DNA of 64,000 bases, taken from Haliscomenobacter sp033763495. GTDB taxonomy: Bacteria; Bacteroidota; Bacteroidia; Chitinophagales; Saprospiraceae. Positions 26,845 to 35,736 of the stretch are shown piece after piece; within the stretch, counting starts at the first letter, position 1; the number at the start of each line of letters is the position of its first letter. Under the pieces are notes generated by a model that searched no databases, was not told the DNA's origin, and saw only the letters and a program-made list of their open reading frames with translations. The position numbers were made by a program, and so were the translations under genes. The DNA is taken from contig NZ_JANRKL010000177.1 of the NCBI RefSeq assembly GCF_033763495.1, forward strand, positions 1 through 64,000, given 5' to 3'.

Positions 26845-26890
26845 CCCACGACTAAAGTCATGGGCTGTTTCCCACGAATAAATTCATGGG
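26845..26890. repeat. two tandem REP-like hairpins
   Basis: Two related 20-base palindromes, CCCACGACTAAAGTCATGGG (26845-26864) and CCCACGAATAAATTCATGGG (26871-26890), stand in tandem between convergent genes, the second ending next to the stop of the anti-sigma gene. A weaker hairpin with GCGCTCTGTT/AACAGGGCGC precedes them near 26816. They may end transcription from both sides. Confidence 0.7.
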
Positions 26891-28126
26891 TTATTTAAAC
26901 GCCACCTTGTAAATCACCCAGGTTCCGGGTTTTCCGTTCCGCCACTTTGGCCCATCCTCAATGAGCCGTTCGGCAATCTGATCACACCCAAATCCCAGGG
27001 GGCGCAGGATTCTGATTCGGGCAGGCTTACCATCTTTTTCAAACGTAAATTCCAGGGTGACATCTCCACTAATTGCGTTCAATTTAGCTTCAAAGGGCGT
27101 TTCGATGTTTTTCTGAATGTATTGTTCAAATTGTTCAAAACCACCTTCCGGGCTGGGGTAACCTACTCCTTCCCGGCGGTCGCTGGTCTCGAAGGATTTT
27201 TTTTGTGCTTTGGTTTTGCGCTGCAACACGACCTTTTCGTCGTTGTTGTCCAGGCGCAGTGACTGGGTTTCAAATTCAGGATCAATGACCTTCACTTGAG
27301 CAGGAGCAGCTGAAGGCAACTCAAAAGCGCCTTCCCGATTGGTTATAGCGAAGGTATTGGCATTGTGTTGTACGGGGATGCCCGCTGCGCGTTGCCCGCG
27401 TTCATCTACCACTATGCCGCCTACGGTAGGATTGACTTGCAAAGCATTCAAATCCCGCGCAGCAGGAGCAGGATTAATTTTTGCCTGGTCTTTGTCCGCA
27501 GCATTGCCTGCTGCACGAGAGCTTGCGGCATTACCCGGTGCATCCTCTCTACTGGGTTCAACTTTGGGCTTCTCCTCCGCGATTTCAGCATCCGCCAGGC
27601 CATTGGCGTCTTCTTTTATCACGCCATCATCTGCCAGTTCCTCAGTACTTAGGGTGCCAAGCGTAAAGTCTTCCTTGGCATTACGTTTTGAAGGCAATGC
27701 TTTATCTGCTTTTTCAATGCTTACGGCTACCTCTGGAGTGGAAGGCGTTGGTTGGGATTCTGCCTCAGCCTTCGATTCAATGCTGGGAACATCAACTACC
27801 AGGTCTGCTTTTGGAGTAGGGTTAAACAGCCATTTCCAGCCAAAAGTGAGGAGCAACAATACCGCAGCGGCAGCAGCAAGGCGGGGCAACCAAATCAAGA
27901 TTGGCCCGGTATTGCGCTGATCGGTTTGGGTTCTTGCCGCAATTTTAGCATTGAGTTGTTTGAGTTGGTGCAAGTGATCGGCTTGAGGTTTTTGGCTAAA
28001 ACCCTCCCAGGCATCGGCCAGGAATGGGTCTTCCTGTGCTGCTCGTTCCAAACGACTTTCGTCTCTGCCTCGGGTTTCCCCGCGCAGCCAGCGTCGTAAA
28101 AGATCGATCAATGCCTGGTTTTGCAT
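26891..28126 (-). CDS. anti-sigma-like membrane protein with carboxypeptidase-regulatory and TonB C-terminal domains
   Basis: A 411-residue protein encoded 12 bases after the ECF sigma gene. In order: a cytoplasmic N-terminus of about 85 residues (LRRWLRGETRGRDESRLERAAQEDPFLADAWEGF, a zinc-less anti-sigma-like head), one membrane segment (LAAAAAVLLLLTFGWKWLF, about 88-107), and a long acidic Ala/Glu-rich linker. Then come a carboxypeptidase-regulatory-like domain (VGGIVVDERGQRAAGIPVQ) and a TonB C-terminal-like domain (FEQYIQKNIETPFEAKLNAISGDVTLEF ... LGFGCDQIAERLIEDGPKW, in pieces). It probably holds the sigma factor at the membrane and senses the periplasm. It lacks the FecR domain of classical anti-sigma factors. 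Confidence 0.75.
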   Translation of the reverse strand: MQNQALIDLLRRWLRGETRGRDESRLERAAQEDPFLADAWEGFSQKPQADHLHQLKQLNAKIAARTQTDQRNTGPILIWLPRLAAAAAVLLLLTFGWKWLFNPTPKADLVVDVPSIESKAEAESQPTPSTPEVAVSIEKADKALPSKRNAKEDFTLGTLSTEELADDGVIKEDANGLADAEIAEEKPKVEPSREDAPGNAASSRAAGNAADKDQAKINPAPAARDLNALQVNPTVGGIVVDERGQRAAGIPVQHNANTFAITNREGAFELPSAAPAQVKVIDPEFETQSLRLDNNDEKVVLQRKTKAQKKSFETSDRREGVGYPSPEGGFEQFEQYIQKNIETPFEAKLNAISGDVTLEFTFEKDGKPARIRILRPLGFGCDQIAERLIEDGPKWRNGKPGTWVIYKVAFK

Positions 28127-28137
28127 ATCATTTATTT

Positions 28138-28725
28138 TTAAGCCCCCCCGAGGGGTGCCTCTACGCAGTTTTTCAAATTCCGACGTCCGTTTTGGATATG
28201 GGATCGCACAATGTTCAAATCAACCTGCATGCCATCGGCAATATCCTTGTAACTGCGGTCTTCGAAGTAAAACAATCGAACGCAGTCCTTTTGTTGATCG
28301 GAGAGTTTTTCGATGCAGTTTTCCAATTTTTTCAGCATCATTTCCCGATCAGGAAGGTCTTCTGCATCAGGATGCAACAATTCGAGGGAATACATAAGGC
28401 CGGGGTCAAAACTTACGGTAAAATTTTGGCCGGCCTTGCGCAAGCGCATCAAACAATGATTTTTGGCCAAAACGTACAACCAGGGCCGAAACTGGCCGAT
28501 GTCGTGTTTTTTGGCTTTTTGAACCAATTCTTCAAAAATATCCATAACGGCGTCTGCTGCCGTTTCTTCTTGCTTCAGATACTTCAAACAGACCCCATAA
28601 ACCAGCTCTGTATAGCGACTGTATAAGGCACCCAGAAGTTGCAGGTCACCACTCTTCTGATAGTGGGACAGCAAGTTTTCGTCTGACGACGTTTCCGCTT
28701 TGGGTGTAAACAGGCGCAGTTTCAA
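28138..28725 (-). CDS. ECF-type RNA polymerase sigma factor
   Basis: A sigma-70 family protein of about 195 residues. Region 2 is seen in LYSRYTELVYGVCLKYLKQEETAADAVMDIFEELVQK and FRPWLYVLAKNHCLMRLRK; region 4 in KLSDQQKDCVRLFYFEDRSYKDIADGMQVDLNIVRSHIQNGRRNLK. Each is given in pieces from the sequence. The frame is open back to 28860, but that stretch contains a promoter-like TATTTTTA and encodes no family-like residues, so I start at the TTG at 28725 (MKLRLFTPK). The next gene, 12 bases downstream, is its likely anti-sigma factor. Target genes are unknown. Confidence 0.85.
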   Translation of the reverse strand: MKLRLFTPKAETSSDENLLSHYQKSGDLQLLGALYSRYTELVYGVCLKYLKQEETAADAVMDIFEELVQKAKKHDIGQFRPWLYVLAKNHCLMRLRKAGQNFTVSFDPGLMYSLELLHPDAEDLPDREMMLKKLENCIEKLSDQQKDCVRLFYFEDRSYKDIADGMQVDLNIVRSHIQNGRRNLKNCVEAPLGGA

Positions 28726-28891
28726 ATGGATCAAATTATCGTTGTACGGGTAAAAATAGGAAAAGGCGACGTGGAAATAGTGCTCAGTAAAAAAAAATCT
28801 TCCATTCTCTGGATTTCCGCCTGAAAACCCCGATCTTAAAACGCAAGCAAGAAGCATCAACTAAAGCTTATCCATACCAAAACCTGAAACT

Positions 28892-29824
28892 ATGCAAACC
28901 ATCCTCGGATCCGGAGGCGTCATTGGCAATGAACTGGCCAAAAGCCTCATGATTTACACCGATCAAATCCGCCTAGTCAGCCGTAATCCAAAAGCCATCA
29001 ACCACAATGACGAATTGTTCGCAGCAGATTTACTCGATCCCAAAGCGGTACGAGCAGCACTAAAAGGGTCAACAATTGCTTATCTCACTGCGGGTTTGCC
29101 TTACTCAAGCAAAATCTGGCAGGAAAAGTGGCCCTTACTGATGCGCAATGTGATCGATGCCTGTAAGGAAAACAATTGCAAGCTTCTTTTCTTCAGCAAT
29201 GTGTATGCTCTGGGTAAAGTTGAGGGTTGGATGTCGGAAGAAAGCCCCATGAACCCTTGCAGCAAAAAAGGAGAAGTGCGGGCAAAAGTGGAACAAATGC
29301 TGCTGGACGAGGCTCAAAATGGCAATATTCAGGCCATGATTGCCCGTGCAGCCGACTTTTATGGTCCTGGTGCTACTCTTGGCTTTGTAGACTATATGGT
29401 TTTTCAAAACCTGGCAAAAGGTAAAACCCCACAAATTTTGGTCAACGCCAATACCAAACATTCCTATACCTTTACACCCGATGCAGCCCGAGCTACTGCT
29501 GCCTTAGGCAACACCATGGATGCCTACAATCAGATCTGGAATTTACCAACGGATCCCAACGCACTGAGCGGAAAGGATTTTGTTGAACTTGCAGCCCAAG
29601 CCTTTGACGCAAAATTCAAATACACTGTTGTCCCCAAATGGATGACCCGCATCCTGGGTTTGTTCATCCCTGAAATGGGCGAAGCTGTAGAAATGCTCTA
29701 CCAAAACCAATATGATTACCTGTTTGACAGCAGTAAATATGTCCGGCATTTTAAACATGCTGCGACTACCTACCGTCAAGGCATTCAAGAAACTGTAGCT
29801 TATTTGCAACAACCTAAGACTTAA
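28892..29824 (+). CDS. NAD(P)-dependent epimerase/dehydratase-like protein
   Basis: A 310-residue atypical short-chain dehydrogenase. The N-terminal Rossmann motif is GSGGVIGNELAKSL (residues 6-19), and LLFFSNVYALGK holds the Ser/Tyr region. ARAADFYGPGATLGF is the substrate-side segment seen in this group. The usual YxxxK pair is not clear: the region reads MNPCSKKGEVRAKVEQMLL, so catalysis may be altered. It reads divergently from the sigma factor and lies 31 bases before the aldehyde dehydrogenase gene in the same direction. Confidence 0.82.
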   Translation: MQTILGSGGVIGNELAKSLMIYTDQIRLVSRNPKAINHNDELFAADLLDPKAVRAALKGSTIAYLTAGLPYSSKIWQEKWPLLMRNVIDACKENNCKLLFFSNVYALGKVEGWMSEESPMNPCSKKGEVRAKVEQMLLDEAQNGNIQAMIARAADFYGPGATLGFVDYMVFQNLAKGKTPQILVNANTKHSYTFTPDAARATAALGNTMDAYNQIWNLPTDPNALSGKDFVELAAQAFDAKFKYTVVPKWMTRILGLFIPEMGEAVEMLYQNQYDYLFDSSKYVRHFKHAATTYRQGIQETVAYLQQPKT

Positions 29825-29855
29825 AGCTATTTTACGTTGAATCAATACTCAAACA

Positions 29856-31484
29856 ATGAACACCTTAGAGCACCAGATTTCCCAACTGTTCCCAGAAGAA
29901 AATGGCATTCCGGAGGAGAACCGACTAGGTACTCCTATTCACCAGCGCGAAATGTTGATCGATGGGCAGCTGATTCCCTGGACAGGCACGGTACAGGACG
30001 TGTATTCACCCGTACATGTACATACTCCTGATGGACTGAAGCGGCTCCTTATCGGTAGTTATCCATTGGCTGGCCAAGCGGAAGCCGATGCCGCACTCGA
30101 AGCTGCTGTACAGGCTTTCGACAATGGGCGGGGCGAGTGGCCCACCATGCCCATTGGTGAGCGGATCGAGTGTATGGAAAAATTCATCGGCCGAATGATC
30201 GAGCAAAAAGACTTGATCGTCAATCTGTTGATGTATGAAATCGGCAAATCCTTTGCCGATTCCACCAAGGAGTTTGACCGTACCGTGGAATACATCTACG
30301 ATACCATCGACATGCTCAAAGAGCTCGACCGCAATTCTTCCCGCTTCCGCATCGAACAAGGTATTATTGGTCAGATTCGCCGCTCACCGCTGGGGGTGGT
30401 CCTTTGTATGGGGCCATTCAACTACCCCTTGAACGAGACCTACACCATGTTGATTCCTGCTCTGCTGATGGGGAATACCATTTTGTTCAAACCACCAAAA
30501 CACGGTACCCTCTTGCATTACCCCATGTTGGAAGCCTTCCGCGACTGCTTTCCCAAAGGGGTGATGAATACCTTGTATGGCCGTGGAGGAACGGTGGTAC
30601 CAGCCTTGATGCAATCAGGCAAAATCAACGTGCTGACCTTGATCGGTTCGAGCCGGGTCGCCAATGACCTGAAAAAAATGCACCCGAAAGTCAATCGCCT
30701 CCGGGCCGTGCTGGGTCTGGATGCCAAAAACGCGGCCATTATTCTGGAAGATGCGGACATTGATTTGGCGGTGCGGGAGTGTATTCTAGGATCTTTGTCC
30801 TTCAATGGTCAGCGTTGTACGGCCATTAAAATCATCCTGGTCCACCAGAACATTGCCGACAAATTCCTGGAGCGTTTTTCCGCAGCAGTGAACCAATTGC
30901 CCTTTGGAATGCCCTGGCAAAAAGGGGTTGCCATTACCCCCCTACCCGAGCCCAACAAACCAGCTTATCTGCTCGATTTGGTAGAGGATGCGAAGGCCCA
31001 CGGTGCTCAGGTCATGAATGAAGGAGGAGCGACCATCCATGAATCCTTTTTCTACCCCGCAGTGGTTTATCCCGTCAATGACAAAATGAAAATTTACCGC
31101 GAAGAACAGTTTGGTCCGGTGGTACCCGTAGCTTCTTTCACCAATATGGAAGAACCCATCCAATACCTGATCGACTCACCTCACGGCCAGCAGGTCAGCA
31201 TCTTTGGCAATGATCCCGATGAGATTGCCCACTTGGTGGATCAACTGGTGAACCTGGTAAGCCGAGTAAACATCAATGCGCAATGTCAGCGCGGGCCAGA
31301 TACCTTCCCCTTCACCGGGCGCAAGGACTCTGCCGAGGGTACCCTTTCGGTGGAGGACGCCATGCGGGCTTTTTCCATCCGCACCATTGTTGCTACCAAG
31401 GAGACCGATAAGAACAAGGAGATTCTGAATGGTATCGTGGAGGGTCACAAGTCGCAGTTTTTGTCTACGAAGTTTATTTTTTAG
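29856..31484 (+). CDS. GapN-like NADP-dependent aldehyde dehydrogenase
   Basis: A 542-residue aldehyde dehydrogenase of the non-phosphorylating glyceraldehyde-3-phosphate dehydrogenase group (ALDH11/GapN). The oxyanion-hole Asn is in MGPFNYPLNE (Asn189) and the nucleophile in FNGQRCTAIK (Cys321). The reaction would be oxidation of glyceraldehyde 3-phosphate to 3-phosphoglycerate with NADPH formation. The stretch that normally reads LELGGK with the catalytic Glu reads LGLDAKN here (286-292), so the general base is missing or replaced by Asp two positions away. The protein is also longer than usual GapN (about 475-500) at both ends. Confidence 0.82.
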   Translation: MNTLEHQISQLFPEENGIPEENRLGTPIHQREMLIDGQLIPWTGTVQDVYSPVHVHTPDGLKRLLIGSYPLAGQAEADAALEAAVQAFDNGRGEWPTMPIGERIECMEKFIGRMIEQKDLIVNLLMYEIGKSFADSTKEFDRTVEYIYDTIDMLKELDRNSSRFRIEQGIIGQIRRSPLGVVLCMGPFNYPLNETYTMLIPALLMGNTILFKPPKHGTLLHYPMLEAFRDCFPKGVMNTLYGRGGTVVPALMQSGKINVLTLIGSSRVANDLKKMHPKVNRLRAVLGLDAKNAAIILEDADIDLAVRECILGSLSFNGQRCTAIKIILVHQNIADKFLERFSAAVNQLPFGMPWQKGVAITPLPEPNKPAYLLDLVEDAKAHGAQVMNEGGATIHESFFYPAVVYPVNDKMKIYREEQFGPVVPVASFTNMEEPIQYLIDSPHGQQVSIFGNDPDEIAHLVDQLVNLVSRVNINAQCQRGPDTFPFTGRKDSAEGTLSVEDAMRAFSIRTIVATKETDKNKEILNGIVEGHKSQFLSTKFIF

Positions 31485-31544
31485 GGGGGATAAGCACTCC
31501 ATTTTTTTTGTAGGATAACACATGAATTCCCTCTAGCTAGTGAG

Positions 31545-31867
31545 GTATTTGGGAATATATGGCCCTAAAAACCTGACGAGTTGCTATTGAATTGCCTCCA
31601 GCTAATGAAGTTTTTTAAACAACCGATCTCAAATTCTAGACTCGAAGCACATGAATTGCCTCCAGCTTTAGCTGGTGGATAGGCAATGAACTCTAATTTT
31701 GGGCTTCAGCCCTATGCGTAAAATTGAGATTTGGGCTAAAGCCCATTCATGTTCTGGCAATTGTTCCACCAGCTAAAGCTGGAGGCAATTCAATCGCCAG
31801 GGCCAAAAGAACTGTTATTTAAAAAAACTTCATTAGCTGGAGGTAATTCTTACACTTTCCCAAATAC
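31545..31867. repeat. nested palindromes, three or more levels, left of the REP-type transposase
   Basis: Inverted repeats are nested one inside another. The outer arms are 31545-31555 / 31857-31867 (GTATTTGGGAA). The middle arms are 31591-31619 / 31818-31848 (29 bases, two differences). The inner arms are 31653-31679 / 31765-31791 (27 bases, perfect), each containing CCAGCTTTAGCTGG or its match. An innermost pair is built on GGGCTTCAGCCC and GGGCTAAAGCCC. It fills most of the 400 bases between the aldehyde dehydrogenase and the transposase. No gene is seen in it. Confidence 0.88.
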
Positions 31868-31881
31868 AACCGCCCATTCCA

Positions 31882-32322
31882 TTAGCTATCTTTGTATTTC
31901 ACAAAACCGAATTTACTCATAAGTTCTTTATACTCCTCCTCAAAGGTTTTGTGCTTATGGTGCTCCTCTTGATTCTTGATGTAATCCCTTACTTTGTTCA
32001 CAATTGACTCCGATACAGACAGGGCGAAATATTCGTCTTGCCAAGAAAAATGATGTTGGGTAAGGTTATTTTTGTTAATCCAAAAAGATGATTCCCCTTT
32101 TAATAGTTGGGCAATTTTTTCGATAGTCTGATTTGAACCTAAAGAAACTAGACAATGGCAATGTTCTTGATGGCCATTGACAAAGTCAACATGAATATTT
32201 TTGTCTTTTGCATTTTCGCAAATATGCTTCCAAACTTTTTTTCTTAACTCAGGAGTATCCAGAAAAGGAATTCTGTATTTGGTACTCCAGACATAGTGAA
32301 TGTACACTTTTAAAAAAGCCAT
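31882..32322 (-). CDS. REP-associated tyrosine transposase (RAYT, IS200/IS605 TnpA-like)
   Basis: A single-domain HUH nuclease of 146 residues, started at the Met giving MAFLKVYIHYVWSTKYR, the usual N-terminus. The HUH motif is His54-Cys-His56 in EHCHCLVSLG, and the catalytic tyrosine is Tyr114 in VRDYIKNQEEHH. A conserved WQDEYFALSVS segment lies between them. Such enzymes cut and join single-stranded DNA at REP hairpins. Palindromic elements with shared cores flank the gene on both sides, and related elements occur at 12.3 kb. All key residues are present, so it may be active. Confidence 0.92.
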   Translation of the reverse strand: MAFLKVYIHYVWSTKYRIPFLDTPELRKKVWKHICENAKDKNIHVDFVNGHQEHCHCLVSLGSNQTIEKIAQLLKGESSFWINKNNLTQHHFSWQDEYFALSVSESIVNKVRDYIKNQEEHHKHKTFEEEYKELMSKFGFVKYKDS

Positions 32323-32417
32323 GTTCTCTAGTTTAAATGTTATAGAATTAGTTTCTATCAAAGATGTTTGTGGAAATGATGGTCATTATTCGCACGATTT
32401 TAGTCTCTAGATGCAAC

Positions 32418-32569
32418 GCACATGAATTGCCTCCAGCTTTAGCTGGTGGGCAGTATGGCTCCCCCCAATTTGGGCTTTAGCCCAATTATTTAGATCCTCC
32501 AACAGGCTAAAGCCCAAATAGAAAGGAATCATCTTACCCACCAGCTAAAGCTGGAGGCAATTCATGTGC
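32418..32569. repeat. REP/BIME-like palindrome right of the transposase
   Basis: Perfect 33-base inverted repeats at 32418-32450 and 32537-32569 contain CCTCCAGCTTTAGCTGG, the same hairpin as the inner repeat on the left of the transposase. Between them lie TTTGGGCTTTAGCCCAA and GGCTAAAGCCCAAA. The element lies between the transposase start and DUF2851; no gene is seen in the 278 bases. Confidence 0.9.
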
Positions 32570-32600
32570 AACTCATCTGAAATTTGAGAGTAGTACCCAG

Positions 32601-33869
32601 CTATTTCAAAATCGCCGCCCCCACCGCACAATGCAAACACTGCCGCTGATCACAATACATCCGCTTCAAATGGATCAGCGCCTGGCTTTGTCCGGCATCT
32701 TCGGGTTCGAAGCCCAATTTTTTCCAGCCATCAATGATGTGGTTGGCCTCGGGGGGGAGTTCTTGTAAAAAGCGCAGGGCCTTGTCGCAATACTTGGAAT
32801 CCTGAGTATACATTCCATAATAAAAGATTAGGGGAATGCAGGCATTGAGAATGAGTAACTCGATAAAGCTAGTACCCAGATGCTTCAATTTGCGCGCCGA
32901 AGGCTTATCAAAGGTGTAGTGCTCCAACCAATAACCATGCAGCGTTACCCTGAACAAATGTGCCAGCTCTTCGATATCCTGTGCTGCTAAAATTTTGCTA
33001 AACAAGTTGCTACCCTGGTACAAGAGCACTGCAAATTGCGCCAAACGCATCGTAGGGAAATTAGCCGGGCGCATGCGCAAAAACTTCCAGTTGCTGGCTG
33101 CTATGGGTTCCAGACCATACTTCTGGCGCAAAAAGCGGTATTCGTTTTGCAATTGCTGTGGGTATTTTTCCTCGAAATCCTGTTCCAACAAACCCGCTTG
33201 CCCAAAAAGTAAAGCTTCAATTTGCAACAAATTATCCCGATGGCGGCCAATGAGTTTGAGGGGCAAACTTCGGGCCAGCTGCTCACAAGGATCCAGATTG
33301 ACGCTAAGACCAAAATTGCGCAGCAGCAGTTGGTAACATACTTCCTCCCAGTCCCCCTGATTGAATTCTAGAAAGCGTTGGACGATCTCGGTTTTGCCCT
33401 CCAAACGTTCGACCATTACCCGTTCCAGCCACAATTTAATACTTAGCGTTTTTACTTCCTGCCAATGATTTTGACAAGGAATCCACAAGTTGTTGTTGAG
33501 CATGCGGTAATAAGCACTACAAAGTTGCGGATCGAGCAATCGGCGCAACTCCAGGCAAGGAATACGCTCCCCATTGGGATCATAAATGACCTGGTCTTCG
33601 TCCAGCACCACATGCAGGATGACGTTGGCATAAGCGGGGTCTTTTTCGTGTTGGTGCAACAGCCAATCCGAGGCTTTCAGGTGTACCTCTACATTGCCCG
33701 CCCAATAGGTATCCTCAATCTGCAGGCGGGCATTGAGAAAATCGGGGCCAGCGTGGCGGTTGTGCTCACCAATGGCCAGGATGGTAAGGTTTTGACCCTG
33801 GGTAGTTTGTAAATGATTGGAATTAAAATGCTGGTAACGCCAGGCGTAATGGAGAAAATCTTCAGTCAT
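32601..33869 (-). CDS. DUF2851 family protein
   Basis: A 422-residue soluble protein of a family common in Bacteroidota with no known function. Family landmarks are the N-terminal EDFLHYAWRYQHFNSNHLQT, HAGPDFLNARLQI, WAGNVEVHLKASDW and NVILHVVLDEDQ; the HxGPDF and NVEVH pieces resemble restriction-endonuclease-like folds. The C-terminus has a cysteine pair region (CDQRQCLHCAVG) that may bind metal. It appears to be a single gene transcribed toward the transposase. Confidence 0.85.
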   Translation of the reverse strand: MTEDFLHYAWRYQHFNSNHLQTTQGQNLTILAIGEHNRHAGPDFLNARLQIEDTYWAGNVEVHLKASDWLLHQHEKDPAYANVILHVVLDEDQVIYDPNGERIPCLELRRLLDPQLCSAYYRMLNNNLWIPCQNHWQEVKTLSIKLWLERVMVERLEGKTEIVQRFLEFNQGDWEEVCYQLLLRNFGLSVNLDPCEQLARSLPLKLIGRHRDNLLQIEALLFGQAGLLEQDFEEKYPQQLQNEYRFLRQKYGLEPIAASNWKFLRMRPANFPTMRLAQFAVLLYQGSNLFSKILAAQDIEELAHLFRVTLHGYWLEHYTFDKPSARKLKHLGTSFIELLILNACIPLIFYYGMYTQDSKYCDKALRFLQELPPEANHIIDGWKKLGFEPEDAGQSQALIHLKRMYCDQRQCLHCAVGAAILK

Positions 33870-33982
33870 GTTCTCAAGGTTAAAAGGTGAATAACCTGAG
33901 AATCATTGTTGTTAAGGGTGGATTGTGCACAAAAAGAGCACAGCTGTTTGCAAATTTAAAACTTATTTTTTAAAAAGCAAAT

Positions 33983-34492
33983 TCATTCTTCAGTATTGGT
34001 CTCGATCCGGTTGTAGACTTTAAAAATGTAGTCCATTTCGTTTTTGGCATCGGCTTTATGAGCTTCTTTAAAAGTCAGTCGCCATTCCTTTGGTTCAATT
34101 TTTGGAAAAAAAACTTCTCCCTCCGGTTCCAAGTCAACTTCGGTGAGGTAAATTTTATCCCAATAGTCCTGGCTTTGTTCGTAAATCTGGCCTCCTCCAA
34201 TGATAAAAGCCTCGGTCTCACCATTGTCATAAGCCAATTCAAGTGCTTCATCTACGGAATGAACCACCATACAATCGGTGGCCACAAAAAAGATGTCGCG
34301 GGTCACTATAATATTGGTCCGTTGGGGCAATGGGCGACCAATTGAATTAAAAGTATTGCGCCCCATGATCACGTGGTGATTCAGCGTAGTTTTTTTGAAG
34401 TATTTTAAATCGGCAGGCAAATACCAGGGAATTTGGTTGTGCATCCCGATGACGCGGTTTTTTGCGGCGGCAACAATGGCTGATACGATCAC
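33983..34492 (-). CDS. folA: dihydrofolate reductase
   Basis: A 169-residue DHFR, which reduces dihydrofolate to tetrahydrofolate with NADPH. Landmarks are IVAAAKNRVIGMHNQIPWYLPADLKYFK (substrate/Met20 loop, with the acidic Asp28), IMGRNTFNSIGRPLPQRTNIIVTRD, and IIGGGQIYEQ for the cofactor (each in the protein as separate blocks). The start lies 6 bases after the stop of the CapA-like gene, so it is in that operon. Confidence 0.96.
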   Translation of the reverse strand: MIVSAIVAAAKNRVIGMHNQIPWYLPADLKYFKKTTLNHHVIMGRNTFNSIGRPLPQRTNIIVTRDIFFVATDCMVVHSVDEALELAYDNGETEAFIIGGGQIYEQSQDYWDKIYLTEVDLEPEGEVFFPKIEPKEWRLTFKEAHKADAKNEMDYIFKVYNRIETNTEE

Positions 34493-34498
34493 GGCAAA

Positions 34499-35683
34499 TT
34501 ATTTTTCGGTAGAAATCTCCTTGGCACTCACTTTGCGTTCTATTGCACCGTGTTGCGTCAGGTTTTTGCGAATCACATCCGCACTTTGTTTCATGGCAGC
34601 CCGGGTAGTTTCGGGCATGGGTTGCAGGGCTTGCATTTCTCCATTTTCAAAAGCAGACACCGGAACGGTCATGTAAACGGGTTTACCCGCAGCCGGGCGG
34701 TAAATATAGCGGTAAACCGGAATGTACTCCACTTTACTGATCACTGTTTGCTGATTGCTGACGGCTGATGGCTCATTACTGACCGCTGCCTCCTGACCGC
34801 TGCTTTTTTTCTCCAGTTCAATTTCCACCATCAACCCAATGTCTGTATAGGTTTTGGTTTGTGCAGAAATAAAGTTCCCCATGGAATATACCACCAGGCC
34901 ATTGCGGGTTGTTCCGTTGGCTTCTTGCAGTGGATAGTTTTTGATGGGTTGTACCACGTGAGGGTGGGCACCAATTACCATGGTTGAACCCCAGGCCAAC
35001 ATTTTTTGGGCCAGAGCGCGTTGGCGTTCATTTTCAGTCAGTTGGTATTCATCGCCCCAGTGTACTACGGTAATAATGGCATCGGGTTTGTGGGCTTTGG
35101 CGGCATCAATATCCGCTTTGATGGCTTTTTCATCGATGAGGTTTACCACGCTGGGTTTGTGGTTGGGAATCCCGTTGGTGCCGTAGGTGTAATTCAGGAA
35201 AGCGAGTTTAAAATTGCCTTTGTACACAATCAAGGGGTACAAGGCAGCCCGATGCGAGGAATCAATGAAGGTACCCGTTTGGTAAAATCCATTTTTTTCG
35301 AGGGTTTTAATGGTGTTTTGTACCCCGATCAGCCCACCATCATTAGAATGGTTGTTGGCGGTAACCAACAAGTCAAAGCCTGCAGCCCGCAAGGCCAGGG
35401 GCAGTTCATCCGGGCTTTTGAAAGTTGGATAACCCGTATAAGGTGGTTTACCGGGCAAGGTCAGTTCCAGGTTGCCAATGGCCAGATCGGATTGTTCCAG
35501 TAGTGGCGCTATGAAGCGAAAACAAGGGGAATAATCATAAAGCTTATTGGGTTCGATGGCGGCAGATTCAATTTGGGGGCCATGCCCCATGATGTCGCCC
35601 ACAAAAATCATTTTGAGCTTGTTTTGAGCAGAAAGTTGGCTCAGTACAAAAAGGAACACAAAAAACAGCAATACTTTTCTCAT
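34499..35683 (-). CDS. CapA family (poly-gamma-glutamate synthesis-like) metallophosphatase-fold protein
   Basis: An exported protein of about 394 residues; the start is the Met giving the signal peptide MRKVLLFFVFLFVLSQLSAQ. CapA/PgsA-type landmarks: MIFVGDIMGHGPQI, AIGNLELTLPGKP, VTANNHSNDGG (metal-binding Asn-His), VHWGDEY and VIGAHPHVVQPI. The fold is a calcineurin-like phosphoesterase. Some relatives act in capsule or polyglutamate synthesis, others have unknown enzymatic roles. Between mrdA and folA it occupies the place where rodA is often found. Confidence 0.88.
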   Translation of the reverse strand: MRKVLLFFVFLFVLSQLSAQNKLKMIFVGDIMGHGPQIESAAIEPNKLYDYSPCFRFIAPLLEQSDLAIGNLELTLPGKPPYTGYPTFKSPDELPLALRAAGFDLLVTANNHSNDGGLIGVQNTIKTLEKNGFYQTGTFIDSSHRAALYPLIVYKGNFKLAFLNYTYGTNGIPNHKPSVVNLIDEKAIKADIDAAKAHKPDAIITVVHWGDEYQLTENERQRALAQKMLAWGSTMVIGAHPHVVQPIKNYPLQEANGTTRNGLVVYSMGNFISAQTKTYTDIGLMVEIELEKKSSGQEAAVSNEPSAVSNQQTVISKVEYIPVYRYIYRPAAGKPVYMTVPVSAFENGEMQALQPMPETTRAAMKQSADVIRKNLTQHGAIERKVSAKEISTEK

Positions 35684-35736
35684 AAAAATGAATTGGCAGC
35701 AGAGCAAAATAAGTGGTCATTTTTTATCGCCCCTTG

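Noticed and set aside
28726..28860. An N-terminal extension of the sigma factor
   Set aside because: The extra residues do not look like sigma region 1 or 2 and the DNA contains a promoter-like element, so a shorter start is preferred.
31485..32600. The palindromic region as a CRISPR array
   Set aside because: The repeats are inverted and nested, not regularly spaced direct repeats, and there are no cas genes; the RAYT gene explains them better.
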